Origin: Chrysomallon squamiferum
Lineage: Eukaryota; Mollusca; Gastropoda; Neomphalida; Peltospiridae
DNA length: 64,000 nt
NCBI GenBank assembly: GCA_012295275.1
Contig: CM022672.1
Location: 28,206,972-28,270,971, forward strand
Direction: 5' to 3'
Shown here: piece by piece, positions 26,889-47,034 of the stretch
How the letters are laid out: each line of letters opens with the position of its first letter
Numbering within the stretch: position 1 is the first letter of the stretch
Made by a program: the position numbers and the translations under genes
Notes under the pieces: generated by a model
What the model was told of the DNA's origin: nothing
The model's input: the letters and a program-made list of their open reading frames with translations, nothing else
Databases searched by the model: none

Positions 26889-26889
26889 A
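26884..26889 (+). terminator. AATAAA hexamer overlapping the stop codon of lectin gene A
   Basis: The final codons read GAA AAA TAA AAC, so AATAAA spans the stop codon. It would give a very short 3' UTR if used. Another AATAAA lies near 27036, so the true site needs transcript data. Confidence 0.35.
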
Positions 26890-28223
26890 ACCATCTTTGT
26901 ATGACAAAATAACGCAAATATATTAATGTGTAAAAATATAACGAGACATTTCTACAGTATTGATCGTATGTGTGCGTGGGTGTGGGTGTGTTTATGAACA
27001 ATTTATTACTATGCAGTCAATGTTACATTGGGAACAATAAAGGAACTGAAAGGTTAGTTGTATATAACAGGTTATTACAATGTAATGTATTATAAACAAA
27101 TGTTCTTTATCGTGAGTGCACAATAATATCATAAGTGTTTTAGGAATAAACCATACTTTCGATGATTTTGTGGTTATTATATTTATAGTGCGTTTATATA
27201 ATAATTTTAATAATAATAATAAATAACATTGATGATATATGCATGAGGCCAGTGACAAATGAATTAATATTTACAAACAAACGTGCGGCTGCACACTAAA
27301 AGAATGTGTTGACAAACAGGGACATTTTATGTCAAATCACCCAAAGGGTTGAACTTCATATTTTCAATTTTGCTGAAATTTTTAAGTTGCTCGTAGCATA
27401 ATTAGCCCAAATATCAAATATTAATTTCAGTCGGACCAGCTGTTTTGTATACTTGTCCTCAAATTCTTTCATATTGCCAAAAAAAGGGTCATAACCGCCA
27501 GTTTTTAGGCTATTATGGTAACTAGTCGATTTTTGTGAACCTGGAGGCATTTGAAAAGTAATTTGCAAGCTAAATTTTGCTAATCTTTGAAGCTTCTGTT
27601 TCATGCATCCCCATGGACCACCTACTTCACTGTTCTGGAGAGATGGACAGAATGATGGATACTTTGAATCTAATCAGGTTTCCAACTTAACCAGATTTAT
27701 AAAACTCTACCCATTGGTTGCCAAAAATAACAGGGTGTCAAATGTGGCGATTAAAATGCAAAAAATTTAGAACCAGTATCTCGAAAACTACTGGACCAAT
27801 TGAGCACATAATATTTGAGATTTGGGCTAGTTATGCCAAGTTCAAAATATAGATCATATTTTAGTAAAATCAAAGATGGTGAGATTAAAATATTCCTTTT
27901 TGATGGTACGACTCCATAAAATTCTGCATAATCAGAAAAAACAGTTCGTTTATACATGCACCAGTTAAAACAAAAAGCAAATAAATATAATATAATATAA
28001 TTAATTTAACAAAAACGTACAATTCCTTTAACTAATCTATTTAAATTCACACATACATACAAACAGATATACACTGTGTCAGCTATACATAGATTAAAAA
28101 CTGAAATGCTAAGAAGATAGACAATCAGTTATGATAACACTGTTTATCATACAGTACAAAGTCAATGTCTGATGAGGGAGTAGAACACAACACTGAATTT
28201 TTTTTTAGTGAAATCTTAACATT
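26890..28223. other. Intergenic region between lectin genes A and B
   Basis: About 1.3 kb. Apart from the inverted-repeat element at 27361-27880 no gene was seen. Open frames here on the minus strand (about 27356-27604 and 27751-27957) are the two arms of that repeat and do not resemble a protein family. The rest is AT-rich and presumably holds the promoter of gene B. Confidence 0.5.
27361..27880. repeat. Imperfect inverted-repeat (fold-back) element
   Basis: The left arm (about 27361-27475) and the reverse complement of the right arm (about 27757-27880) share an ordered series of matches: an 'attttgctgaaa'-like start, GCATAA(t/c)TAGCCCAAAT, TCAAATATTA, GG(a/t)CCAG(c/t)(t/a)GTTTT and a T-rich end. 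Similarity is roughly two-thirds by eye, with small gaps. The arms are separated by about 280 bases and would form a long hairpin. It may be a non-autonomous fold-back or MITE-like element; no transposase was found. Confidence 0.6.
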
Positions 28224-36370
<8,147 letters not shown>

Positions 36371-36372
<2 letters not shown>

Positions 36373-36376
36373 TAAA
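36371..36376 (+). terminator. AATAAA hexamer overlapping the stop codon of lectin gene B
   Basis: The end of the coding sequence reads ATT TAA TAA AG. The hexamer AATAAA shares two bases with the stop codon at 36370-36372, the same arrangement as in gene A and the polycystin-like gene. Use as the actual poly(A) signal is not shown. Confidence 0.4.
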
Positions 36377-39233
36377 GAACTTTTAAGATAATCTTTAATA
36401 TAATATTTTTTTTGCCATTTTCCAAGTTGATCACCTAACTTGAAATGAGTTGTTCATTTTATGTTATATTACTTCATTACAAAGCAGAAAACTGTGACAG
36501 TAGTAATAACATCACTTAACATTAGCATAGGACTGTAACAGATTAAAGACGTACTTACACATTACAAATATGTGTGAGATATGTAAGAAGATGATTTTTA
36601 ATAAATTTGAGTTTTTCTTGTTTATTTAGTTTAATTAACTAAAAATTTGCATTTTTTTTTTTTAAACTGTTATGGAACAGTTTGGCTGTCCAGTGAGTTA
36701 GCTGCATTATCTTGTACTTGCACCTAAGATATAAACTATATTTTAAACTATATCTTAATACTTATATACCTCAAATAAAAAGTATCTGACACTATTTTTT
36801 GTTGTTTGTCATTTGATTTTACATTAAACTAGTATCCATTCACTTTAAATGTCTGAACTGTCAAGAAACCTAGTAATAGAGATGGATTTCTGGCAATTAC
36901 TGGACAAATGAAAATAAAAATAAATAATTATTGTAATAAACTTACATTTCAAGCAAACACACAATACTGGTAATATTTTTATCTAGAATATCTGAGATGT
37001 CTGAATATAACTTATCTGTTTATAAAAAAAATAACTATATATTTAGTTATTAAATATTTAACTGAAATGATGACTAAAATATTATTTAACTTTTATTTTT
37101 TCCATAAAGCAGCATATCATAGCAATTTTAACCAAAATTGCTGTGTTAAAAAGAAAATGAAACTTTACTTATTTAGTAAATAGCTGTCATTATATTTAGT
37201 AAGTAAAAGATAGGAAGTATCTTCCTGAAAAATAGTTAATTTCTCTGTATGAACACTGTGATTTATCTTTCATATATTCTTTAGTTTTTCCACTGTTTAT
37301 GATCACTGCTTTTAAACATACAAAAATAAATAAATAAATAAATAAATACATGTATGAATAATATTAAAAAATATTTATTATAACAGAGATAAACAAAACA
37401 GTATTTTATTAACAGCACTGTATAGATTATTAGTCTTTAATACTAAGTGACACTGTTTATTGTTTTAATAGTTCAGTCAGTCCTTTGACACATTGGTCTT
37501 TCTAGAATATAGCCAAACAGTAGAAATAAGCCTTGTAGTCACATTTCTTTCCTATTTATAATCAAATACAACATATTACGCTTTTTTTGTTTTTTTATTG
37601 CAATAGTCAAATATTTGCTTCCTCATTATATATTTTACAGTAAGTACAACAGATATTAGTTCACTGTAATAGTCAAGTACAACAGATATTTGTTACACTA
37701 TATTAGCACAAATTGTTTTTTTCCTATTTTTTCTTCATATTGTATTGGTTAAAAACAAAAACTTTTGTTTCTTAATACAATCAGATAACAGGCATTATTT
37801 TGTTTCTTCCTTATTATCAAAGAAAAAAGGAGTAGTTCAAAATGCCTGTCCACAACATCTGGAATCAGTTCTATAAATACTTTCCAATGCTTCATAACTA
37901 GTGCAACATATGTAATGCTGTAGAATTCAATAGTATTTTCCACATGCAGTTCCAACAATTGTTGTAGAAAGAAATTCTTCACAAAATAAAAAATAACAAT
38001 AATAATAATAATGATGTTGATGAGCTTTAACACAGTACTATTTTTAAAAATATTGAAAACAATAATCTAAATTTCATTATTGAAAAGAAGCATTTTCTAC
38101 AAATAATTAAAGCAAAAATATAATAGTTTAAATTTTATATACATGTGCTTTTATACAGAACATGAAACAAAACAATAATAAAATTAAATAAAGATAAACT
38201 TTTGCCATTCTCTTTAGTGTGCGTTTTACATAAGCCTTTACTATATGATTTAACCTTTTGGTTCACAATACAAAATTAATTATGAGATTTATTTTTATGA
38301 AACAACTTAAAAAAAAAAGACATTAAAAAAAAAAAATGAAATAAAATATGCAAAACTAAGACCAGAAATAAAATAAATATTTCCAAGTTATTTTCTGTAC
38401 AAATATATGTATTCCATCCTAAATTCTTTGTAACAAATACATTAAGAAAAAATAAAATAACAGAAAGAACAAGAGGTCTAATTCCAGAAGCTTAACTATC
38501 ACATGATGATAATAACAATATAATAAAGTCAACAATTTTTTTTTTTTTTTACTTAACTAAGGTACACCTAAAATTTAACCAAAATTTATCTAAGATTTAA
38601 AAGTTAATCATATAAGTTTTGAACAACTGGGTTATTGAAACACTTACAACAAACAGAATAATGTACATTTATTTTTAACATAATATTATAATTTATTTAG
38701 AAAAAATACATTTAATTTTAATATATCAAAATATCTTATTTAGGACCAACTAGTATAATTGTTTTTCAATAAGATCATTAAATGAATGCATCAGTTTTGA
38801 ACACTGGACAGTATTTTAAGAAGTTTAAGAAAATAAATCTAGGTAAAATTATTTTCCCTCGAGTTAATAACAATTAATATGATTTAAACTAAAATGATTA
38901 GTATGAAAATTAGTTCTATTTTATTTATCTTCTTGACAGTCTACATCACCAGTCTCATGATACAATCTCCAGACCTGAATTTATAAAAGAATATTTTTTA
39001 AAATCCCCTACTAGGAGATTGTTGACAAAACAAAGAATTAACAAATAAACAACAACCATGAAAAAAGCTGTTAAATAATTATTTCAAAGAATGCCCCAAC
39101 CTTTAAAAAAAAAAATGAAACAACTCCGACAAAAACTAAACAAAAACAAAATAATAAAATAATTAATAAACAACAATAAGATTATAATTAAAAAACAGTG
39201 TTCACCATTCTTTTCACAAAAAAAGTGAACAAT
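36377..39233. other. Intergenic / 3' untranslated region between lectin gene B and the 267-aa gene
   Basis: Convergent ends of a plus-strand and a minus-strand gene. It is very AT-rich, with poly-T/poly-A runs and (AAAT)n at about 37328-37347. No coding exon was recognised. The distal part probably includes the 3' UTR of the minus-strand gene ending at 39234. Confidence 0.5.
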
Positions 39234-40930
39234 TCAAAACGAAGTAGGTGAAATCAAATTCATCTCCCTATCCTTTACAACAATTTTTGACTCTTTTCCC
39301 CACAGCCACTGACCAAACCCTAGAGACTTAGATGACTGCTGCAATGAAGTATCAGATGCTTCCAAACTTGACTCAGCAATAGGAAACGTTGTGCCTGAAG
39401 ATTCAAATGCTGATGTTTTTGAGTGTTCTGTGACTTGGTTGTCACCGCTTCGAACTAGCTCTTTCTTATCATGTCCTTTCAGACCAATAATCTTCTCAAA
39501 ATTATCCATTGATGAATTTCTGACCAGTCTTCTTTCAATTTGTGGAGATGAAGGCTGAGACTGTGATGTTCGACTTACAGCTTTCTCATACAGTTTAATT
39601 AGTGCATTTGGTGCAGGTGCAGACTGTATGCTGTCATGAGGTAATGATGGTTTAATGACAGGCTTCTGATCACCACCAAGAGTCATTGTTGATAACTTAT
39701 TCTCCTCTTTGATAAGCTGTCTTGACAGACTGGAAGAAGAATGAATCCCACCATTATCAGCTGGTGTCTTTTGCTTTTCTTGATTAAACAGGGATGGTAT
39801 TAACATTGAAAACCCCACAACTGTGAAAAATGAAAATGTCAACATTTCATTCAGGGGAATGACCATTAAACATTTAACAATAATAAAAAATGTTATAAAC
39901 AAAGCACTAATTCCTAACTGATGTGCCTGGCACACAGTGGTGCCACAAGATCAGTCCAAGAGGCCACAAAATAGTGTTGCCTTACTGCCTGGTTTAGAGT
40001 CAAAAGTCCTTTGATGGATTTTTTGGCAAATTTAGTTGGTGATTATTTTCTACTTTTAGAAATTAGATCTTTGTGGTAGGGTTCTTGTAGTTCAATAGAA
40101 AAATAAATTATTTTGTACTACTTTAGAGCTCAGATGGCTAAATATCATGCTGCTTTTCTCTAACCATTAATCACTAGACACATATTAATTTTCAACCTAA
40201 ATGTGTCTAAGTTTCATAATTACTTAAAAAGTCAAAGAAATGCACTGATTTTGATCTGTTTTCACTTAAAAGGTGAATTAGAAAATGGTAACAAAGATTC
40301 TGGCAAAGGTTAAGCTGTCTATGAAATAAAGTGTGGAATTGAAAAACAGTTTTAACTAGATTTGTTCTAATATTTATCAAAATGTTATTTATTATTTAAA
40401 TAATAATAATAAAAATAATATTAGACTGAAAGAAAAACATAATATATCATTATATTTAAAAATGAAATAAAATGAAAAATAAATTAAAATGGATTGAAAA
40501 TGCATAACCTAAAGACAAATACTGCAAGGAAAAACATTCTTAAATATTTTATTGACAACATAAAATGTTTACTTCCAATATGCATAAATGTTTGTGTGTT
40601 TGTATGTTCAACACACACACACACACACACACACATATAAAACATACATACATATAAATTGTTGAACATTTACAGTAAATAAAAAATAATAATTTAGTAC
40701 ACTTTTCACAAACCTGTTGGTCTAGCGTTTTGAACAATAACTGCATTTTTTTTCTCATCTACTGGTGTAGCCAATTTGTTTTTTTGTACTGAACCATTTG
40801 GTGGAGAATTTAAGCCACTTGGTGGAGTTTCTGACAGCTTGAAGTTGTCGTCATTGTATCGGTCAAAGTTACGAAGCAGAGAAAATACCCCAGAGTCTGA
40901 ATCTGCTCCTCCTGACAATTCCTTACTCAT
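39234..40930 (-). CDS. Unrecognised 267-residue Ser-rich protein, two coding exons
   Basis: Coding exons 40930-40714 and 39820-39234 join in phase 1 (donor CAG/GTTTGT, acceptor TTTTTCACAG), giving 804 nt and 267 residues. I do not recognise the family. The N-terminus (MSKELSGGADSDSGVFSLL...) is acidic/Ser-rich and looks disordered. Residues 73-84 (VVGFSMLIPSLF) form a short hydrophobic patch, too short for a confident membrane helix. The remainder is Ser/Gln/Lys-rich with one ordered-looking motif near 241-248 (GQWLWGKE). The stop codon follows ISPTSF. Evidence for coding is the clean splice, the long open frame in AT-rich DNA and the composition. The 5' UTR probably lies within 40931-41800. 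It could be a scaffold or regulatory protein, but no function is claimed. Confidence 0.65.
40609..40635. repeat. (CA)n microsatellite in the intron of the 267-aa gene
   Basis: About 13 CA units lie between the two coding exons. Other similar dinucleotide tracts in the window include TG runs at about 22449-22500, 45058-45083 and 62446-62461. Confidence 0.9.
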
Positions 40931-43531
40931 TATGTTCTGATCACATGTCTACAGAACTAATTCCATAGTTCATGATTCTGAAATATTCAGGAATATTGTA
41001 GTGTTAATTTGTGCTTGAATAAATGTGTATTTTTATACATTTATCTAGATGTATTTGTGATTTAAACTGTTGATGTTATTTCATACACATATGTAGGTGA
41101 CATGGAAATAAATATTTTGTAAAATGTCACCAATGACACCAGTAAGGTATTTTTAAAATATATCATGTGGAAGTGGAACATTTTCTTTAAATTTAAACTT
41201 TAACAGCAGATTAAGTTTAGAATATCCGTGTTATAAAACTAATTATATTGCTAAGCCATCTTTAAATTTAAGTAAAGTGCAACCTACTGACACACCAACA
41301 AAAACAGCAGAGAAAAAAAAGCGGTATATTTGGGTCAAGGGAAAAGTTTATTGCGATACTGATACTCATACTGATAGTGATACTGTGAATATGAGCTTAC
41401 ACTTTATTTAGATTAGCAGTTTTTCTTTAAAATACGACAAACTACATTTTGATTCCATTATTTTATATACAGATACATTTATTAGTGTAAGAGTGTCAGT
41501 GAGTCGAATTAATTCAATGGCTGTCAGTGTCAGTACAAACGAATCGAATGACGCAATGTCATAGTCTCATACTATGAACACATCAACCTCAAGGTCTGAG
41601 GATGATACACATTTAAACAAGTATCCAAATACTTACCGTTATTAGTACAGAAAATTAAAGAAGACTCATGGAAGTACGAGTTTCACATTTATAAAACATT
41701 CATAAGATATTTGTCGAAAAGAAAAAGACGCAAAGCGAAGTCTTGAGTTACCGAGACTATTTTGTAGCTCGCCTAGTTGTCTCCGATTTGCGGGAAAGCA
41801 CCTAATACCAAGATAACGTCTGCAATTTGACCTTGATTATTTTGTCAAGAAATTACACGATAAACTGCTAACACCAATTTAGCAATTCCAAAAACATATT
41901 TTGTTTTCTAATTATATTGATAAAATATACAGTTATTATTAAAAGTTAATCTGATTGTTTTCTTTGTTGTCAGATGTCATGTGCACGAGCACACTGACAG
42001 TGTGACACACACACACGTTTGTGTGTCAGTGATATATTATATACAGGCAAATGATATATAATCATTAACTTACAGCTCTGATGGCTGAGTCATCAGGAAT
42101 AATGGTTCCACCAACTGTTTATTGTACCTACCATTGCCAAATTAGTTCCTTTTTGTATAAAGCTACAAATTTGGGAGGACAGTAGCACTGAGATAGCTCT
42201 AACCAGATTATTTTTTAAAAATAACTACATATACTAAAAGAATAAATAAAAATAACTAAAGTTAACTGTAGCGGTAACATGAAGGTTACATAATTATATA
42301 GACAAATGTCATTCTTTTCATTTCTGGACATCAGTCTCTCCTAGGTTACTGAAATTAGCTAAGATCAGATGATGCCTTTGTTTAGTCATGTTGAAATGTT
42401 TAATAAAATGAACTCTATCAACACATGAAAAAAGACAACACTGACAGCTTGTTTGCATTAAGTATTTACATTCTAGTTAGTAAAATAGCAGTTTCCTTTA
42501 TTTTACTTTTAATTTATTATCTCATGAATATGTACAAAATGTACTTAAACAATGGATATTTCTACTACCACAAATATAGAAAGAAATAATTTTAAAATGT
42601 AAAAAAAGGTTTATTTAATAATAATAATAATAATGTTAAGATAAAAAAAAAAAAAAAAAAAATACAAAATTTGTTCTGCCACATCTATCTTACAAATATA
42701 TTATTTATTCCATTACTTAAAAAATCGGCTGACCTGTTCAAGGATACACCATATTAATTTTCACAACATTAATTGTTTTTATCATATAAAACAAACAAAT
42801 CATTTCAATATCTTTTAATTGTTCATCTATCTTGTACTTTTAATGATACATTCATTTCACTGTACATCTGCACATATTTCAGAAAGAAAATTATAATATT
42901 TGTGTTTCTAATTGCTTATTACAATATATTAATGGTCATTCCACACCAGATTTGTCATCAAAATACAACTTTATTGATTTACCCTAGCACTATAGATATT
43001 GACAGTATATGAATTTATGGGCAAACCATGTTAAAATAATTTTACAAATACCCATATATATAAAAAAAATAAACACATTCTGTCAGTGTCATATGGAGAT
43101 TGTCCTCAAACACAGAATTAAGAATACAAGTGTTTCACAGGTAACACTTCACTACAACTAACTTCTCTTTGGTGGTCAAAGTAGATCCTCAATAATTTCA
43201 TTTTTATTTATGTACAGAAAATGAATTAGTTTGATAAACAAATTAGTAGTAAGCTCTAATGATCTGTTAATGCATGTAAACGGTTTTATCATTATTATGA
43301 TGGATATTTGCTATGAAAAATATCTTCTGAAAAACTGAGCCTTAGAATTGAAAAAACAAACTGACATCATTTCAAGCTGACATTATAAAAAATCATCATT
43401 AAAAAATACTCTAAAAAAGATAACAAAACAAAAAAAAATCCTGCTTCACTGTACATGTTCTATGCATGTGTTAGGAGCAAACAAATCATTAAAACATACG
43501 TAAATACATTAATGTACAGCTCGTGTTACAG
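40931..43531. other. Intergenic region: 5' side of the 267-aa gene and 3' UTR of HIGD2A
   Basis: No protein-coding exon was recognised. The stretch 41640-41830 is less AT-rich than its surroundings and is a likely promoter or first non-coding exon of the 267-aa gene. The part from about 42900 to 43531 follows the HIGD2A stop on the minus strand, with AATAAA candidates (TTTATT on the plus strand near 42971 and 43203). A poly-A run lies at about 42644-42661. Confidence 0.4.
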
Positions 43532-46378
43532 TCAATCACTTTTTTTTCTATACTGGTCATTGTGGGCTTTTTTAGCTCCGTAAAAAAACACACCACCTAA
43601 CACAGCAAAAACTGTAGCACCTTGTGCTACCAATCTCAACCGCATCATTTTTTGAGACACCACCCTATTGCCCGTCTTCAGCTGATAAATTCCCATAGAC
43701 AGAGCATAGGTTGTGAAAGCAACACCTACAAAGAAAATACATAAAATTATGAAAAGTTCTAAATAACACATGGATTCTGATACTGAAATTTATTGCAAAG
43801 AAGGAAAAGAAAAACATAAAGAAAAGTAAAAATAGAGTATAATATTATTAGAGAAATAGATATTTTAGTTACATGAATGGAAACTGAAATTTTCAGTGCT
43901 ATATTCTAAGAATTTCTTTTTTTGGATCTGCATCGATGGAACTACATTAACACATTATTTTACACTTATAAATTGCCTTGCTGTTGCTTCTGTATAATAA
44001 AAACAAACAAAATTATCTGTTACAGTGAAAAAAAAATCATTTACTTTCTTGGTAAAGTTAGTAGTATTCACTGACCATTGCTCAGTACTTTGCAGTAACC
44101 TTATATGATATCAAACCATGTTGCGTAACAGCTTGATGCTTGGGGTTTTTTATATTTTATTTTTCAAGGTAGTGACTAAGTGCAACTGATTACTGTAAAT
44201 ATAATAAAAACTGTTCATCAGAGTAGCATAAAATTCTGTAGACTTCATATATTATAAATGTAATAGATGAGTACAAACAATAGTCAAATATGTTTTCCAA
44301 GATTGTGGCTCTTTAAAAATATATATATCTATATCATTTTATGTTTAGACATTACTCATGACCTCTGAACAATGAGTTAGGAAAATAACAAATGCAAAAA
44401 GAAACATAGAAATGTTTTATTTAATGATGCACAGAACGTGTGTCTGATCCAACTTGCAGGTAAAAATGTAATCTGAGTTTAAATATTAAAGTAAAAAAAT
44501 ATCAGAGCACTATCCATAGCATTGTCATAGGTATTTGGCTGACTGCCTATAATTAACCATTTTAGCAATATCATACAGAAAATGAGCAAATGCCAAATTC
44601 AGATAAAATACTGTCTGACATTATTATTTCTTTTTTTCTTTTTGTGTTTATTTTTATGACAGAAACTCATTTTTATTAAATTGTTAAATGTTTCTCTTCT
44701 AGAGACCAAGGAAAAATAAATAGCCTAATTTAATTAAAATGTTACCTATCAAGTGCTATGATTTATAGTTCAAAAATGCAAATGACCACATCTCAAAAAC
44801 CTCTTATTCTCAAAGCTGTTATGCAATGACAGACTTATTTACTAGAAATTAGCCTTCAAATTTTTAGATGCTGGAATGGTCAAACTATTGTTTTATTTGG
44901 TAAAAACTGAATAATGGGTCATAGATCAATTAAGTGGAATGAAATATGTTGTCTGTCTTTGTACACAATATAGATCTTCTTTAAGTAATACACGATTGTA
45001 GACAATCTTCAGAGAACTGCTGTATGCTGTTTTATTAATCAATAAATCCTTCTGCATGTGTGTGTGTGTGTGTGTGTGTGTGTCAAATTTGAGTTGTGAC
45101 TATTTTTAGATGTTTGCTTATGGTCAGACTGACATTAACTATTTAACATTAAAAGAAAAGAAAACATCAAATGTGCTGCATTTGAGCAGTGTCCTTATAA
45201 GTGGTTGATAACGAACTCAACAGAGACTGCTTATACAACAACACACTACCAGCATCTAAAGCAACATTTTTCACAGTAAAATAGCTTGTGTGTTGTTTAG
45301 CCCGCAGTTAGTAGTATAGGTATGTTTACAGTAAAACAGCAAACAAAAAGCTTGCTGGTTGGATGCTTTAGCAAAATAGTCAAATTACAAAAATGACATA
45401 ACTGCACATACCATACCAGAATTCGCAGCTAAGTACACGTATGAACACAAAATTGGTTAATGGCAGAATATCCACTGCATATAAATATCCTGTATTTTCA
45501 ATTATAGAATCTGGCAAGCTGACAATCCACAACATAAAAAAACTCATCTTGTAGTTAACTTTTTCACTGTATTCACAGTATTGTCATTATTTTAAACTAA
45601 ATCAGGTAGAAATAAAATTTCAAAATCAAATAAATAAATATATTAAAATAATAATAATAATAATAATAATAAAAGCTAATTATTTATTCCATTTTGTTCA
45701 GCACTGTAAAAATTAAAATTCGTTTCGGTATGAATATATTTAATAATTTTAATGGTTCAACTTCAACGCATCGTTTGACGCTTTATCTGAACTTGGAAGT
45801 TAACAACAATATCAAAATGGCATATTCCGAGTAATCAGCATAAATAAAAAGATGTCATACACGTGTAAACTTTGTATTCACAGCAATATGATGAATTCGT
45901 ATGACTTTAAATATAATTTTATTCCGTCCACTGAGTGACAGAACCTGAGAACGGAGATTAACGTTTCTAAATTCTAATTAGGCCACTGGGCCAGTGTCGT
46001 GTTCACCTTCCCTTTATAATAATTATCCTCTTCGTCACATTATTAAATAAAGGCCAACAATAATAGTCAACAGTTTATTTAAAAAAAATAAAATGTATTA
46101 ATATAATGTCACCAACATTTTATTTTGTGATTTAAACTTGAAGTCACGTTTCAATGCCAGATACCCAACGAGTGAATGACAATCATCAATGTGATAGTGA
46201 CGGCAATACACAACTTACCCAAAAGAACAAACGGATTTTGCTTCGTTTTCCTAATGAGCTTTTCCTTCACTCCCTCCTGTCTGTACATAGACGCATCTGG
46301 TTTCGGAGGTGGCAAATATGCAAACTCCGGCTCCTCATTAACAGCCAAATCAACCTTTGCTGGTGTAGAAGTAACCAT
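43532..46378 (-). CDS. HIGD2A: HIG1 domain family member 2A, mitochondrial
   Basis: Coding exons 46378-46219 and 43725-43532; 354 nt, 117 residues, joined in phase 1 through a Gly codon. Small inner-membrane protein that assists cytochrome c oxidase and respiratory supercomplex assembly. The N-terminal 40 residues are Pro/acidic. They are followed by KEKLIRKTKQNP, which aligns with KEKFVRKTRENP of human HIGD2A, then a first helix (about 48-67). The HIG1 signature Q78...R82-L-R84...Q88 (QKMMRLRLVAQGATV) matches SQLMMRTRIAAQGFTV of human. A second helix follows (about 90-104), then a basic tail. The start codon has a favourable context (A at -3, G at +4). Human HIGD2A also has two coding exons. 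It is divergent from NOP16, 656 bases apart. Confidence 0.95.
45625..45672. repeat. (AAT)n and AAAT-rich microsatellite in the HIGD2A intron
   Basis: Short AAAT units pass into about eight AAT units. This is intronic simple sequence with no coding role. Confidence 0.8.
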
Positions 46379-46546
46379 GATTCTATTTCTTGTTGATACT
46401 TTTCGGCCTCTCGGCTAGGGCTCCAACATTTATGTAGTTTGGGGTAATTTCCTCCATTAAAAACGTTAGCTTTTCACTAACGTTGAAAAAGAAATTATAT
46501 ACTGTACACAAACTTAAACATAGATATTTTTTTGTTTATAAAATAA

Positions 46547-46585
<39 letters not shown>

Positions 46586-47034
46586 TCCCTTTCGTTGTTC
46601 ATTCTATAATAATAAATATATTAATTTCTTTTTCTTTTTTTATTCTTTTCTATATATTTTAAAAACTTTATCACGTTCTTCCACAAGGAGAATCTTGAAA
46701 CGTTTACTAACAAGAAACAATTAAAAAAATAATTTGTTTGACTTTGTCAAATATTAATTCATTCACCAACTAATTTAAGTTTTCGATGAAAATGAGCGGA
46801 ATTAATTTATAAAATAATAATAATAATAATAATGATAAGAAGAAGAAGAAGGAGAAACATAGTTATTTATTAAAAACTGAATTTTTTTTATATAGGTAAT
46901 TAACGTATGTATAACGTTATCTGGTGCATATACGCCGTTGTTGTTTTTTGGGGGGAGGAAATTGGATGCAGGAAATTGGTAAAGATAGGATATCCGGTTG
47001 TATAGCAAACGCATGGTCATTGCACCTGGGAAAA
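46379..47034. promoter_or_regulatory. Bidirectional promoter region HIGD2A / NOP16
   Basis: The 656 bases between two opposite start codons contain an (AAT)n microsatellite at about 46546-46584, a second at about 46812-46832 and AT-rich sequence. No classical elements were recognised with confidence. The sequence nearest NOP16 (about 46915-47034) is open on the plus strand but has no conserved protein similarity upstream of the NOP16 ATG. Confidence 0.6.

Noticed and set aside
39821-39935. Hydrophobic N-terminal extension of the 267-aa gene read as real transmembrane helices.
   Set aside because: The stretch includes the T-rich 3' end of the intron, which naturally translates as Phe/Leu/Ile. 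The spliced model is in phase and preferred.
44397-44460. A short sequence around GAAATGTTTTATTTAATGATGC that recalls an interspersed repeat seen in gastropod genomes.
   Set aside because: Too short and diverged to support from sequence alone, and it rests on memory of a repeat motif. A genome-wide repeat search would decide.
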